Shown here one piece after another: positions 17,971-25,807 of a stretch of 64,000 nt of DNA. A program made the position numbers and the translations under genes. Positions within the stretch are counted from its first letter, which is position 1, and the number at the start of each line of letters is the position of its first letter. The stretch is from CAYSYY01 sp964576115 [NCBI: uncultured Gemmatimonadota bacterium] (GTDB lineage Bacteria; Blakebacterota; Blakebacteria; Blakebacterales): contig CAZNUA010000010.1 of the NCBI GenBank assembly GCA_964576115.1, positions 9,798 to 73,797 of the forward strand. Direction: 5' to 3'. The notes under the pieces are model-generated. The model had not been told where the DNA came from, searched no databases, and was given only the letters and a program-made list of their open reading frames with translations.

Positions 17971-18968
17971 TGAGTCCCCTGCGCAAGATCGGTCTGCTCT
18001 TGCTGCTCATCGTGGCGATCTTTGCCGTGGGTACGGTGGGGTACATGATCGTGGAGGGAGCGGCCTTTCTCGACGCTCTCTACATGACGGCCATCACTCT
18101 GGCGTCGGTCGGTTATCGCGAGGTCGTCCCCCTCGGGCCCGGCGGCCAGGTCTTCACGATCATGCTGATCTCACTGGGGGTCGGCACCATCACTTTCAGC
18201 ATCTACACGATCGGGGCGATCGTGGTCGAGGGGCAGGTCCGCAAGATCCTCGGGAGGAGACAGGTGGAACGTCAGATCCGCACCCTGAAAGATCATTACA
18301 TTATCTGCGGGTTCGGGCGGATGGGCCGGGTCCTGGCCCAGCAGCTGGACCGGGAGAAGGTACCCTTCGTGGTGGTGGAGAAAGAGGAGGAGAAGCTGCA
18401 GCTTCTGGCTGCCGGCGACTATCTCCTCGTTACCGGTGACGCCACCTCCGAAGAAGCCCTCGAGGCGGCTAATATCCGGCAGGCCCGGGGTCTGGTCTCG
18501 GCGGTCTCCTCCGATGCCGACAACCTTTTTGTGACCCTCACCGCCCGGGGGATGAACCCCGAGCTATTCATTCTCGCCCGCTCCCACGACGAGCGAAGCG
18601 AGGGCAAATTGTTGCTGGCCGGTGCCAACCGGGTGGTCGATCCCTTCCGGCTGGGAGGCCTGCGCCTGGCCCACGCCATTCTCCGCCCGGCGGTGGTGGA
18701 GTTCGTGGAACTGGCAACCCATCGTGCCCATCTCGAACTCGAGATGGAGGAGGTCCGTATCGGGCCCCGGAGCGTTCTCCTCGATCAAACCCTGCGCGAT
18801 TCGCATCTGCGCAGCCGCTATGGACTCATGGTTGTGGCCATCAAGCGCTCCGACGGCACGATGGTATTCGCTCCGGCCCCCGATGAGGTCATCAGGCAGG
18901 GCGATACCCTCATCACCATCGGCAAGCAGGAGAGTCAGCTGAAACTCGAAGAAGCCGCCGACGCTTAG
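17970..18968 (+). CDS. Two-TM potassium channel with TrkA-N/TrkA-C (RCK) domains
   Basis: 332 aa. TM1 at about 6-28, pore helix and filter at 36-52, TM2 at about 58-82, then a TrkA-N Rossmann domain (YIICGFGRMGRVLAQQLDREKVPFVVVEKE, spanning about 110-140, with GxGxxG) and a TrkA-C domain at the end. This is the MthK-like architecture. The filter reads S-V-G-Y-R-E (46-51) instead of T-V-G-Y-G-D, so the fifth filter position is Arg. It is probably a ligand-gated K+ channel, with a non-canonical filter. The gene ends directly at a repeat element. Confidence 0.85.
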   Translation: MSPLRKIGLLLLLIVAIFAVGTVGYMIVEGAAFLDALYMTAITLASVGYREVVPLGPGGQVFTIMLISLGVGTITFSIYTIGAIVVEGQVRKILGRRQVERQIRTLKDHYIICGFGRMGRVLAQQLDREKVPFVVVEKEEEKLQLLAAGDYLLVTGDATSEEALEAANIRQARGLVSAVSSDADNLFVTLTARGMNPELFILARSHDERSEGKLLLAGANRVVDPFRLGGLRLAHAILRPAVVEFVELATHRAHLELEMEEVRIGPRSVLLDQTLRDSHLRSRYGLMVVAIKRSDGTMVFAPAPDEVIRQGDTLITIGKQESQLKLEEAADA

Positions 18969-19129
18969 TACACCGCTTCGTAAATACGGTAACGTATCGA
19001 GAGGGCCGAGGCGTCCAGCCGGCAAGGCGCGAGGAGGAGCAATAGCGGTGTCTATTGCGACGACGAGCAACACCGCAGGGTGGAATGCATCGGCCCTCGA
19101 ATGCGAGCGTAATTGCGAAGCGGTGTACT
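18967..19129. repeat. 163-bp imperfect inverted-repeat element A1
   Basis: The ends mirror each other: AGTACACCGCTTCGTAA at the left matches, in reverse complement, the right end TTGCGAAGCGGTGTACT; the inner arms GAGAGGGCCGA and CGGCCCTCGA also pair. The centre contains GCGCGAGGAGGAGCAATAG and CTATTGCGACGACGAGCAAC, a small stem flanked by the GCGCG-GAG and GACGAGCAA motifs also seen, in variant form, in the elements at 33268 and 43494. The left end overlaps the stop codon of the K+ channel gene. Probably transcribed into a long hairpin; non-coding. Confidence 0.75.
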
Positions 19130-19195
19130 CAGGTCGGTTCCTGACACCTGTTCGACATCGCCGGGCTGCGAGGCTGTGGTCCCGGTCGGTCCCGG

Positions 19196-19987
19196 TCAGA
19201 GGGCGGGGGGGGTGATGAGTTCCAGGCGCAGGTCGCGCCCGGTGACTTCCTGAGCCACAACGATCCGGGTGGCGTCATCGATCCAGTAGGTCACCCGATC
19301 GGTGAAACCGCGCACCTCCACGCGCCAGGTCGAGAACCGGCCGGCCGGGGTGGTGACGGTTTCGGATCCCCGCACGTCGATCGTCACCCCGATAGTCTCG
19401 TGAAAGGTCGTGGGTTCGAAGAGCTCGAGGCGCCAGGCCCGGTTGCGTTCCAGGGGCAGGGCGCCGATGATGAGGTCGAGGGCCTGGTTGTCGAAGACGG
19501 CCGGTGCCAGGAGGCGGTCGATCTCGAGCGGAGCGCGGGCTCCACTCAGACGCGCCCAGGCCACCTCTCCGGTCACCCGGAGCGAATCGGCCGTCGGTTC
19601 GTATTGCAGCCGGGCGGTCGTCGAGCCTTCGCCGGTTTCGTAGATGAAGGTGCTCGAGCGCACCGGCCGCAGCGATGAAGCCGTCATCACCACGCGCCCC
19701 CGCTGGATGAACGTGCCGGTCAGATCGCTCTCCGAGGTGATGGTCTCTTCACTGCGCCGGACCGTACTGGTGAGTTCGCCGGTCGCCGAACCGCCTGTGA
19801 GGACGCGATACGACCACCGTCCGGTCGGCAGAAGCCCGGTCTCGAGCGGAAGCCGGTCGGCCTGTATTCCCCGGACAGAGGCGGGCGTGAACCCCGGATC
19901 GGGGGGTTGTACCGGGGCGGGGGCCAGTCCCAGGAGGGGGATGAGTCCCGGGATGAGGAATCTCTCGATCACCTTTTTACTGAACAC
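19196..19987 (-). CDS. Exported DUF3108-like protein
   Basis: 263 aa with an N-terminal hydrophobic export signal (about 8-24, ending APAP). The domain is beta-rich; landmarks are GRWSYRVLTGGSATGEL near the start and the C-terminal TPAGRFSTWRVEVRG...YWIDDATRIVVAQE stretch, which is typical of DUF3108 periplasmic proteins. Such proteins are small lipid-binding-like beta barrels of unknown role. It is divergent from the downstream-facing envelope cluster that starts at 20074. Confidence 0.6.
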   Translation of the reverse strand: MFSKKVIERFLIPGLIPLLGLAPAPVQPPDPGFTPASVRGIQADRLPLETGLLPTGRWSYRVLTGGSATGELTSTVRRSEETITSESDLTGTFIQRGRVVMTASSLRPVRSSTFIYETGEGSTTARLQYEPTADSLRVTGEVAWARLSGARAPLEIDRLLAPAVFDNQALDLIIGALPLERNRAWRLELFEPTTFHETIGVTIDVRGSETVTTPAGRFSTWRVEVRGFTDRVTYWIDDATRIVVAQEVTGRDLRLELITPPAL

Positions 19988-20073
19988 GGTCTTCTTTCGG
20001 CATAAGTTATGGGGGCTCCTCGACGTCTAACGTGTGAAAGCCGTCGAATCAAGCATGAAAGGCGTACTCTGTC

Positions 20074-20484
20074 ATGCGTCTGGATATCATAGAGCGCAAG
20101 GCCCTGCGGGCGGTAGTCGTTACCCTTGGTGTCATTGTCGTGGCAGCGGTGGGTCTCGCTCTGTACAGCCGGTACCAGGTTTATACTGAACAAAAAGAGC
20201 TCGAGGAACGTCGTCAATATGAAGAAAGGCTGGCCCAGGCCATGGAGCAGGAACTGCTGGTCGAGGGGATGACCCGGGGGATGGTACGGGTCACCCTCGG
20301 ACCACCCGACTCCACCAGCGGGCTGGGTGAACTGGTCGAAACGTGGTATTATGCCGACACCAAGGAATACGATGAGGTCCTTCTGCGTTTCGAACGCGAT
20401 CGCCTCACCGAGATCGAGAAACTGGGCAGTACTGTTGCCCTGCCGCCCCCCGAACGGCAGCCTGACGGCCGCCGGAGGCCGTAG
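20074..20484 (+). CDS. Membrane-anchored BamE/SmpA-like domain protein
   Basis: 136 aa. One membrane helix (about 12-30), a charged coiled segment (about 38-58), then a SmpA/OmlA-like core: LLVEGMTRGMVRVTLGPPDS near 61-80, followed by VETWYYADTKEYDEVLLRFERDRLTEIE. This G-M-T-x-x-x-V-x-x-x-L-G-x-P pattern is the family hallmark. BamE-type domains assist outer-membrane assembly, but the inner-membrane anchor here suggests a different function. First gene of a same-strand run (20074-23841) of envelope proteins. Confidence 0.65.
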   Translation: MRLDIIERKALRAVVVTLGVIVVAAVGLALYSRYQVYTEQKELEERRQYEERLAQAMEQELLVEGMTRGMVRVTLGPPDSTSGLGELVETWYYADTKEYDEVLLRFERDRLTEIEKLGSTVALPPPERQPDGRRRP

Positions 20485-20514
20485 GCGGGGGACGCCCCTG
20501 GCAGAGGAGTCTTC

Positions 20515-21213
20515 ATGTCGATCCGTCGCATCTTGATCAGTGCCGCCGTTGCGGCCCTGGCTCTGACAGTCAGCACTTCCCCTGTTCTGGCGCAATTCAC
20601 CCCCCGCTTCAGTCAGCAGAGCCGACGGGAACCGGGTCAGATCCATGTCGGTCTGGGAACCAACGTTCTCAACCTGGGTGACTACACCAGCGAGCCCTGG
20701 CCCCAGCTCGAGGCCGGGATCGGTCTGGTGCATGCCCGCCTGGGCGGGATGATACCGTTGAGTGGTGAGAAATGGTTCGTGTTGGCCGAGGTCGAGGCTC
20801 AACTCGGCAAAACCACCGGGGAGTTCATGCCCCCCTACAATCCGACGGCCCGCTACGAGATCGGAGAGATCAAGCAGCACGGCTTTTCGATCATGGCCAG
20901 CCTGACCCGGGCCACCAGCGGACGGCGTTCACTCTACGGCGCCGGGATCGGCTATTACCTCATCTCGCACGATCCGCTGGCTCCGGCCGATATGCAGACC
21001 GCCGGCGATACTTTCCTGCGCGATCCCTTTGTGCACCTCGGCATGGGCCTGCAGGGCTTTTATTCCCGGACGATCGGACGCTTCAACGACACCACCGTCC
21101 TGATGATCGAGGGCCGATACAAACTGGCGCTGATGGGCGGGAACATTCCCGGCTCCAACCGGAAGATCCTGATGAGCGAGTTCCAGCTCACGTTTTTCGT
21201 CGCCGCCAAATAG
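20515..21213 (+). CDS. Predicted outer-membrane beta-barrel protein
   Basis: 232 aa with a cleavable signal peptide (about 1-25, ending VLAQ). The mature part alternates polar and hydrophobic residues with many Gly/Tyr and ends with the amphipathic strand SEFQLTFFVAAK, as small outer-membrane barrels do. No family recognised. It follows the BamE-like gene by 30 bp, and a lipoprotein gene follows by 7 bp. Confidence 0.55.
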   Translation: MSIRRILISAAVAALALTVSTSPVLAQFTPRFSQQSRREPGQIHVGLGTNVLNLGDYTSEPWPQLEAGIGLVHARLGGMIPLSGEKWFVLAEVEAQLGKTTGEFMPPYNPTARYEIGEIKQHGFSIMASLTRATSGRRSLYGAGIGYYLISHDPLAPADMQTAGDTFLRDPFVHLGMGLQGFYSRTIGRFNDTTVLMIEGRYKLALMGGNIPGSNRKILMSEFQLTFFVAAK

Positions 21214-21220
21214 GAGGGGT

Positions 21221-21712
21221 ATGTTCAGCTGGAGCCGTTGTCTGCCCCTCCTCATCCTTTTCCTCCTCGCAGGGGGGTGCGGGTACGGCCTGGCTCCGGT
21301 TGGACCGAATACGACCGGTCTGACGGGGCAGGTGAGACTGGTGGGGGCCTGGCCGGAGGATACCGGTGTCGTGGCCGTGGCCCTGTTCCGCGCCGAACCC
21401 GTCTCCAATCAAAGCGAGTTCCCCGTCGTTTTCACCGAAGCGCCGGCTTTCGGTGATTCCAGTTTCACCTACACCTGGACCCTTCAGCCCGGTTCCTACG
21501 GATATCTCGTCGTGGCCTGGATGCGCGAGGGGAACTATCTCTTCGATCTCGCTTCCTGGATCCAGATCGGGTACTACCCCGATCCCGCCGATCCCTCCGA
21601 GCCCGGTCCGGTACTGATTACTCCCGGAATTCTCCGCCACCTCGACCTGAGGGCTGATTTTTCGCTCGTGCCGCCGCCCTCCGGCGGAACCCGCAGGGGG
21701 GGGCGGGAGTGA
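21221..21712 (+). CDS. Lipoprotein with carboxypeptidase-regulatory-like fold
   Basis: 163 aa. Signal peptide with lipobox LAGGC (Cys near 20). The mature domain starts GLTGQVRLVGAWPEDTGVVAVALF and includes TYTWTLQPGSYGYLVVAW, resembling the beta-sandwich of surface-exposed CarboxypepD_reg-like or transthyretin-like domains. The gene ends 4 bp past the start of the TonB receptor (GTGA overlap), which suggests a partner lipoprotein of that receptor. Confidence 0.6.
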   Translation: MFSWSRCLPLLILFLLAGGCGYGLAPVGPNTTGLTGQVRLVGAWPEDTGVVAVALFRAEPVSNQSEFPVVFTEAPAFGDSSFTYTWTLQPGSYGYLVVAWMREGNYLFDLASWIQIGYYPDPADPSEPGPVLITPGILRHLDLRADFSLVPPPSGGTRRGGRE

Positions 21713-23841
21713 AATCCCTGCTGGTCGTCCTGCTGCTCTCCATGCCGCCTGCCACGGAGCAGGAAGTGACCGGAACAGTGCTGGGAACGGTGACCGAAGC
21801 GGGAACCGGCGCCCCCCTGGCGGCCGCCAATATCGGCGTCGTTGGCACCGTTATCGGGACCATGTCAGATGCCCGCGGTGAGTACCGCCTGCTGAACGTG
21901 CCGGCCGGTCGCCGGGAGGTGAGCTTCTCGGTCGTGGGGTACGCGGTCGAGATCAGGGAAGTGGACGTGCCCGAGGGAGGGATGGTCCGGCTCGATATCG
22001 AGCTCGAACCCACCCCCCTGCCACTGCCCGACGTTGTCATCACCGCCGCCCGCAGCCAGCAGCGGGTCGAAGAGGCGGCCTCCTCGGTGGCGGTTCTCGA
22101 TGCCGCGACCCTCCGCACCCGGGCGGCTCCCCGTCTCGATGCGGTTCTCTCGCTCGTGCCCGGGGTGACGATGATCGACGACCAGCTCGGAATCCGCGGC
22201 TCGACCGGATACAACCGCGGCGCCGGGGGGCGGGTGCTGGTTCTGCTCGACGGCGTGCCGGCGCTGGGGGGCGATACCGGTAACGTCCGTTGGGATACCC
22301 TCCCCGCGGAGACGATTCAGCGGGTCGAGGTCGTCAAGGGAGCCGCCAGCGCTCTCTACGGCTCCTCGGCCATGGGCGGGGTCGTCAACGTCATCACCCG
22401 TTCGGCCCATGCCGGTCCAGCCGCCTATGCCCGCTTCCGGCTGGGGACGTGGGATGAGCCGCACTACGACGAATACCGCTGGCGGTCCGGAGGCGGCTTG
22501 ACCCGGGCCCTGGAGGGAACCCTCATCCGTGCGCTGGGTGACCTCGGGATGATGGTTTCAGGGGGATACGAGTATACCGACGGCTTCCGCGAGAACGGGT
22601 GGTCCCGCTACCTTCACGGCCTGGTCAAGCTCGAAGGCCCCCAGGGGGGGCGAGACCGGTGGAATCTGACCGCGACCCTGGCCCGGCAGGACCGGGGTCA
22701 CTTCATCGAATGGCGCGACTACAACGATCCCTACCAGGTATCCGCCCTGCAGCGGGGGGACTGGATCCGGTCCGACAAGATCATGGTGACCTCGAGCTGG
22801 CGGCGGCTGCTGGGGCGGGGGGCCTACCTGCAGCTCCAGCCGCATCTCTTTACTGTCCGCTGGCGGCAGTACTTTCGCGACAACGATGACTCGGCTGTCA
22901 TCACCCGAGCCGCTCTCGACGCCCACGCCGTCGCTGCTTCTTCTCTCGGCACCCTCACTCTGGGCGGGATGGGAGGCACGGTCGGGGTCGACGGCAGCCC
23001 GTACGGTACCCCGACCGTGACCGAAGCCGCTCTCTACCTGCAGGACGAAATCGAAGTGGGTCCCCGGATCCGTTTCAGCGCCGGCGGCCGGCTCGACCTG
23101 CATACCACCTCCGCCACCGCAACCCGGAGCGTGTTCAGTCCCAAGGTCGCCCTGGTTGTCACGCCGTCGCCCGCCGGCACTCTGCGTCTGACGGCGGGAC
23201 GGGGTTTCCGGGCGCCAAGCGTGGCCGAAATGTTCATTTCGATGGCCACCGGCGGTTTTACCGTCATCCCCAACCCGGCGCTCGAGCCCGAGAGCGTCTG
23301 GGGGGCCGAAATCGGGGGCAGCTGGTCCCCTCTGCCGCTCATCCGCCTCGAAGCGTCCCTGTTCCGCAACCGCTACACCTCGATGATCGAAGGGGTGGCG
23401 ACCGGTACCGGCGAGATCCAGTTCCGGAACGTGCGTGCCGCCCGCCTGCAGGGGGCCGAACTGAGCCTGATGGCGGCAGTACCGCAGGGGTGGTTGCAGG
23501 GTCGGTTCACCTACCTCTGGCTTTCGGCGCGCGATATCGGCAACTCGGAACCGCTGGCCTACCGGCGCCCGCGCCGGGGGAGCGGAACGATCGAGGTGCG
23601 GGGAGGCGCGTGGCGTCTGGCGACCGACCTGATCTACGGTGCCCCGGTCTCCCGGCTCGGCGTCTACCCCTTCGACCGGCGCCTTCCCCGCTACCGTCTC
23701 GACGCCCGGGTGAGCCGCGCCGTCGGAAGCCTGCGCCTCACTCTGCACGGACACAACCTGACCAACTATGCCGTGACCGAGATCGAGCGCAATCTGACCG
23801 CCCCCCGGGAGTGGCTGCTCTCGATCGAGTGGTCGAAGTAG
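21709..23841 (+). CDS. TonB-dependent outer-membrane receptor with N-terminal carboxypeptidase-like domain
   Basis: 710 aa, GTG start overlapping the previous stop. Signal peptide (to about 17), CarboxypepD_reg-like domain (about 20-105, GTVTEAGTGAPLAAANI...DARGEYRLLNVPAGRREVSF), plug domain (about 105-225, RVEVVKGAASALYGSSAMGG), then the barrel ending EWLLSIEWSK. The CarboxypepD-plug order is common in Bacteroidota/FCB-group receptors. The ligand is unknown; no riboswitch or Fur-like box is visible here. The linked lipoprotein and BamE-like genes may serve it. Confidence 0.85.
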   Translation: MKSLLVVLLLSMPPATEQEVTGTVLGTVTEAGTGAPLAAANIGVVGTVIGTMSDARGEYRLLNVPAGRREVSFSVVGYAVEIREVDVPEGGMVRLDIELEPTPLPLPDVVITAARSQQRVEEAASSVAVLDAATLRTRAAPRLDAVLSLVPGVTMIDDQLGIRGSTGYNRGAGGRVLVLLDGVPALGGDTGNVRWDTLPAETIQRVEVVKGAASALYGSSAMGGVVNVITRSAHAGPAAYARFRLGTWDEPHYDEYRWRSGGGLTRALEGTLIRALGDLGMMVSGGYEYTDGFRENGWSRYLHGLVKLEGPQGGRDRWNLTATLARQDRGHFIEWRDYNDPYQVSALQRGDWIRSDKIMVTSSWRRLLGRGAYLQLQPHLFTVRWRQYFRDNDDSAVITRAALDAHAVAASSLGTLTLGGMGGTVGVDGSPYGTPTVTEAALYLQDEIEVGPRIRFSAGGRLDLHTTSATATRSVFSPKVALVVTPSPAGTLRLTAGRGFRAPSVAEMFISMATGGFTVIPNPALEPESVWGAEIGGSWSPLPLIRLEASLFRNRYTSMIEGVATGTGEIQFRNVRAARLQGAELSLMAAVPQGWLQGRFTYLWLSARDIGNSEPLAYRRPRRGSGTIEVRGGAWRLATDLIYGAPVSRLGVYPFDRRLPRYRLDARVSRAVGSLRLTLHGHNLTNYAVTEIERNLTAPREWLLSIEWSK

Positions 23842-23940
23842 TCCCATCCCGTCTCCCCGACCTTCCCCCCACGCCCCCCACAGCCTCCCGATCGTGTCGG
23901 TGAATCCGCTCCCCGGCCGCCCCCCACCGGAGGTCATTCC

Positions 23941-24597
23941 GTGCCTGCACGACCCGCCCGTCCCCGCCCCCGTTGCCGGCGCTCTCTCCGGGCTGCGTTC
24001 CTGCTGTTCGCTCTGTCGTTGACAGGGACCTGTTCACTCCCCACCCGTCCGGCCGGTATCCGGGTTGAGGTCGTCCGTGTCATCGACGGCGATACCGTGG
24101 TCCTGACCGATGACCGGCGGGTACGTCTGCTCGGGCTCGACGCTCCCGAATTGGCCTCGGGCGGTTCGGGAGCCCAGTGCTTCGCCTCCGAGTCGGCGGC
24201 CTTCCTGACCCTGACTATCGCCCGCTGCGAAGGCCGGGTCCGACTGGAAACCGACCGGGTGGCATGCGACCGCTACGGCCGCACCCTGGCCTATCTCTGG
24301 GATGAGCGGGGAAACATGCTGAACGAGGTCATTCTTCGGGAGGGGTATGCGGTTTTCATGCAGGGCGATGCCGAGCGTTGGGCCGAGCGCCTGGCGGCGG
24401 CCGAGGCCGAGGCCCGCGCCAACCGGCGCGGTCTCTGGCACCCCGAAGCCTGCGGGGGGTCGCCCAGGCAGGTCCGGCCGGGATTGGCGACAAGATCAGA
24501 ACAGGTTTCCTACAGGACCGGCTTGCGACCCAGGCTGAGTCCGAGCTTCTCGGCCGTCACGGTCATGTGGCCGTTGGGTGGAATGGTCTTCAAATGA
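23941..24597 (+). CDS. Exported thermonuclease-like (SNase) protein
   Basis: 218 aa from GTG at 23941 (GGAGGT 7 bp upstream). A signal/lipoprotein-like N terminus (about 15-32, SLTGTC) is followed by an SNase domain: VVRVIDGDTVVLTDDRRVRL near 43-62 (Asp and Arg of the active site), LGLDAPEL, and ACDRYGRTLAYLWD near 110 (second catalytic Arg). It cleaves nucleic acids, probably outside the cytoplasm. The last 29 codons overlap the convergent phosphofructokinase gene by 88 bp, so the tail after about residue 180 may be non-essential. Confidence 0.8.
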   Translation: MPARPARPRPRCRRSLRAAFLLFALSLTGTCSLPTRPAGIRVEVVRVIDGDTVVLTDDRRVRLLGLDAPELASGGSGAQCFASESAAFLTLTIARCEGRVRLETDRVACDRYGRTLAYLWDERGNMLNEVILREGYAVFMQGDAERWAERLAAAEAEARANRRGLWHPEACGGSPRQVRPGLATRSEQVSYRTGLRPRLSPSFSAVTVMWPLGGMVFK

Positions 24598-25613
24598 CCG
24601 GTGACCTCACTCAGAGGTACGGCCACCATGTCGTTGCCGCGCACGCCCACCATGTGAGCCCGCAGCCCTTCCTGCAGGGCGGTCACCGCTTTGACCCCGA
24701 AACGGGTGGCCAGGATCCGGTCGAAAGCGGTGGGTGAGCCGCCGCGCTGCAGGTGCCCCAGAACGGTACAGCGGGTCGACACATCGAGTTCGTCCTCGAT
24801 CCGGGCCGCCACCCAGTCGCCGATTCCCCCCAGGCGTTCCTGGCCGCCGGTCTGATCACCGGTGGCTTTGATCATGTGGTTTCCTCCGACCGGCACCGCT
24901 CCTTCCCCCACCACGACCAGGCTGAAGAGCCGGCCGGTGACCATCCGGTCGCGGATCTTCTCGTACACGTATTCCAGGTCGAAGGGAATCTCGGGTATCA
25001 GGGCCGCATCCGCGCCGCCGGCGATGGCCGATTCCAGGGCGATCCAGCCGGCATAGCGGCCCATCATCTCGACCACCATGACCCGGTCGTGCGATTCGGC
25101 GGTGGTGTGGAGTTTGTCGAGCGCCTCGGTGGCGGTGGTCAGAGCGGTGTTGAAACCGAAGGTGTAATCGGTGCCGGGCAGATCGTTGTCGATTGTTTTC
25201 GGTACCGCCATGATCGCCAGTCCTTCTTCGGCCAGTCGGGCCGCTACCGAAAGCGTTCCGTCGCCGCCGATACAGATGACGGCATCGATCCCCAGCCGGT
25301 CGGCGTTGCGCAGGATCTCGGTGTGCCGGTCGGCATAGGTGCGGTTGCCCTCTTCGTCCTGACCCGGCCAGCGGTAGGGATCGCCGCGGCTGCTCGAACG
25401 CAGGATCGTCCCTCCCTTGGGAAGGATCCCCTGCACGGCATCGGTGTCCAGCGGCTCGATCTGTACCGGATCCATCAGGCCCTCGAAACCCTGCTCGATC
25501 CCGACTACCCGCCAGCGGTGGTACAGAATCGCGCTCTTGGTCACGGAGCGGATGACGGCATTGAGGCCGGGGGCGTCACCGCCGCCGGTGAGGATGCCGA
25601 TGGTACGGAGCAT
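24510..25613 (-). CDS. pfkA: 6-phosphofructokinase, mixed G/K active-site type
   Basis: 367 aa, close to the longer actinobacterial/PPi-type PFKs. Nucleotide loop GILTGGGDAPGLNAV (6-20), phosphoryl-donor site GGDGT (116-120) and catalytic PKTIDND (138-144); MMGRYAGW and the HLQRGGSPTAFDR allosteric/substrate motif follow. In E. coli numbering residue 104 is Gly (ATP type) and residue 124 is Lys (PPi type). This combination marks the group III PFKs, where donor preference (ATP or PPi) has to be measured. It catalyses fructose-6-phosphate phosphorylation in glycolysis. Confidence 0.92.
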   Translation of the reverse strand: MLRTIGILTGGGDAPGLNAVIRSVTKSAILYHRWRVVGIEQGFEGLMDPVQIEPLDTDAVQGILPKGGTILRSSSRGDPYRWPGQDEEGNRTYADRHTEILRNADRLGIDAVICIGGDGTLSVAARLAEEGLAIMAVPKTIDNDLPGTDYTFGFNTALTTATEALDKLHTTAESHDRVMVVEMMGRYAGWIALESAIAGGADAALIPEIPFDLEYVYEKIRDRMVTGRLFSLVVVGEGAVPVGGNHMIKATGDQTGGQERLGGIGDWVAARIEDELDVSTRCTVLGHLQRGGSPTAFDRILATRFGVKAVTALQEGLRAHMVGVRGNDMVAVPLSEVTGHLKTIPPNGHMTVTAEKLGLSLGRKPVL

Positions 25614-25807
25614 GGCCGGTCTCCTCGATGTGAATGTCCCTATCCGCCTGACGGTACAGAGGCAGTGAGACTTTACGCTTGCGGCTCACAAACAGCGGTG
25701 TTACGAAGTGCACCATACTTCACAGGTTCGTGTCCACCGGGAAACGTCGCCGGGGCGCGGTCCTGGTTCGGATCCAGGTTCACCGGCAGCAGGGGAGTGT
25801 CGTAGAA

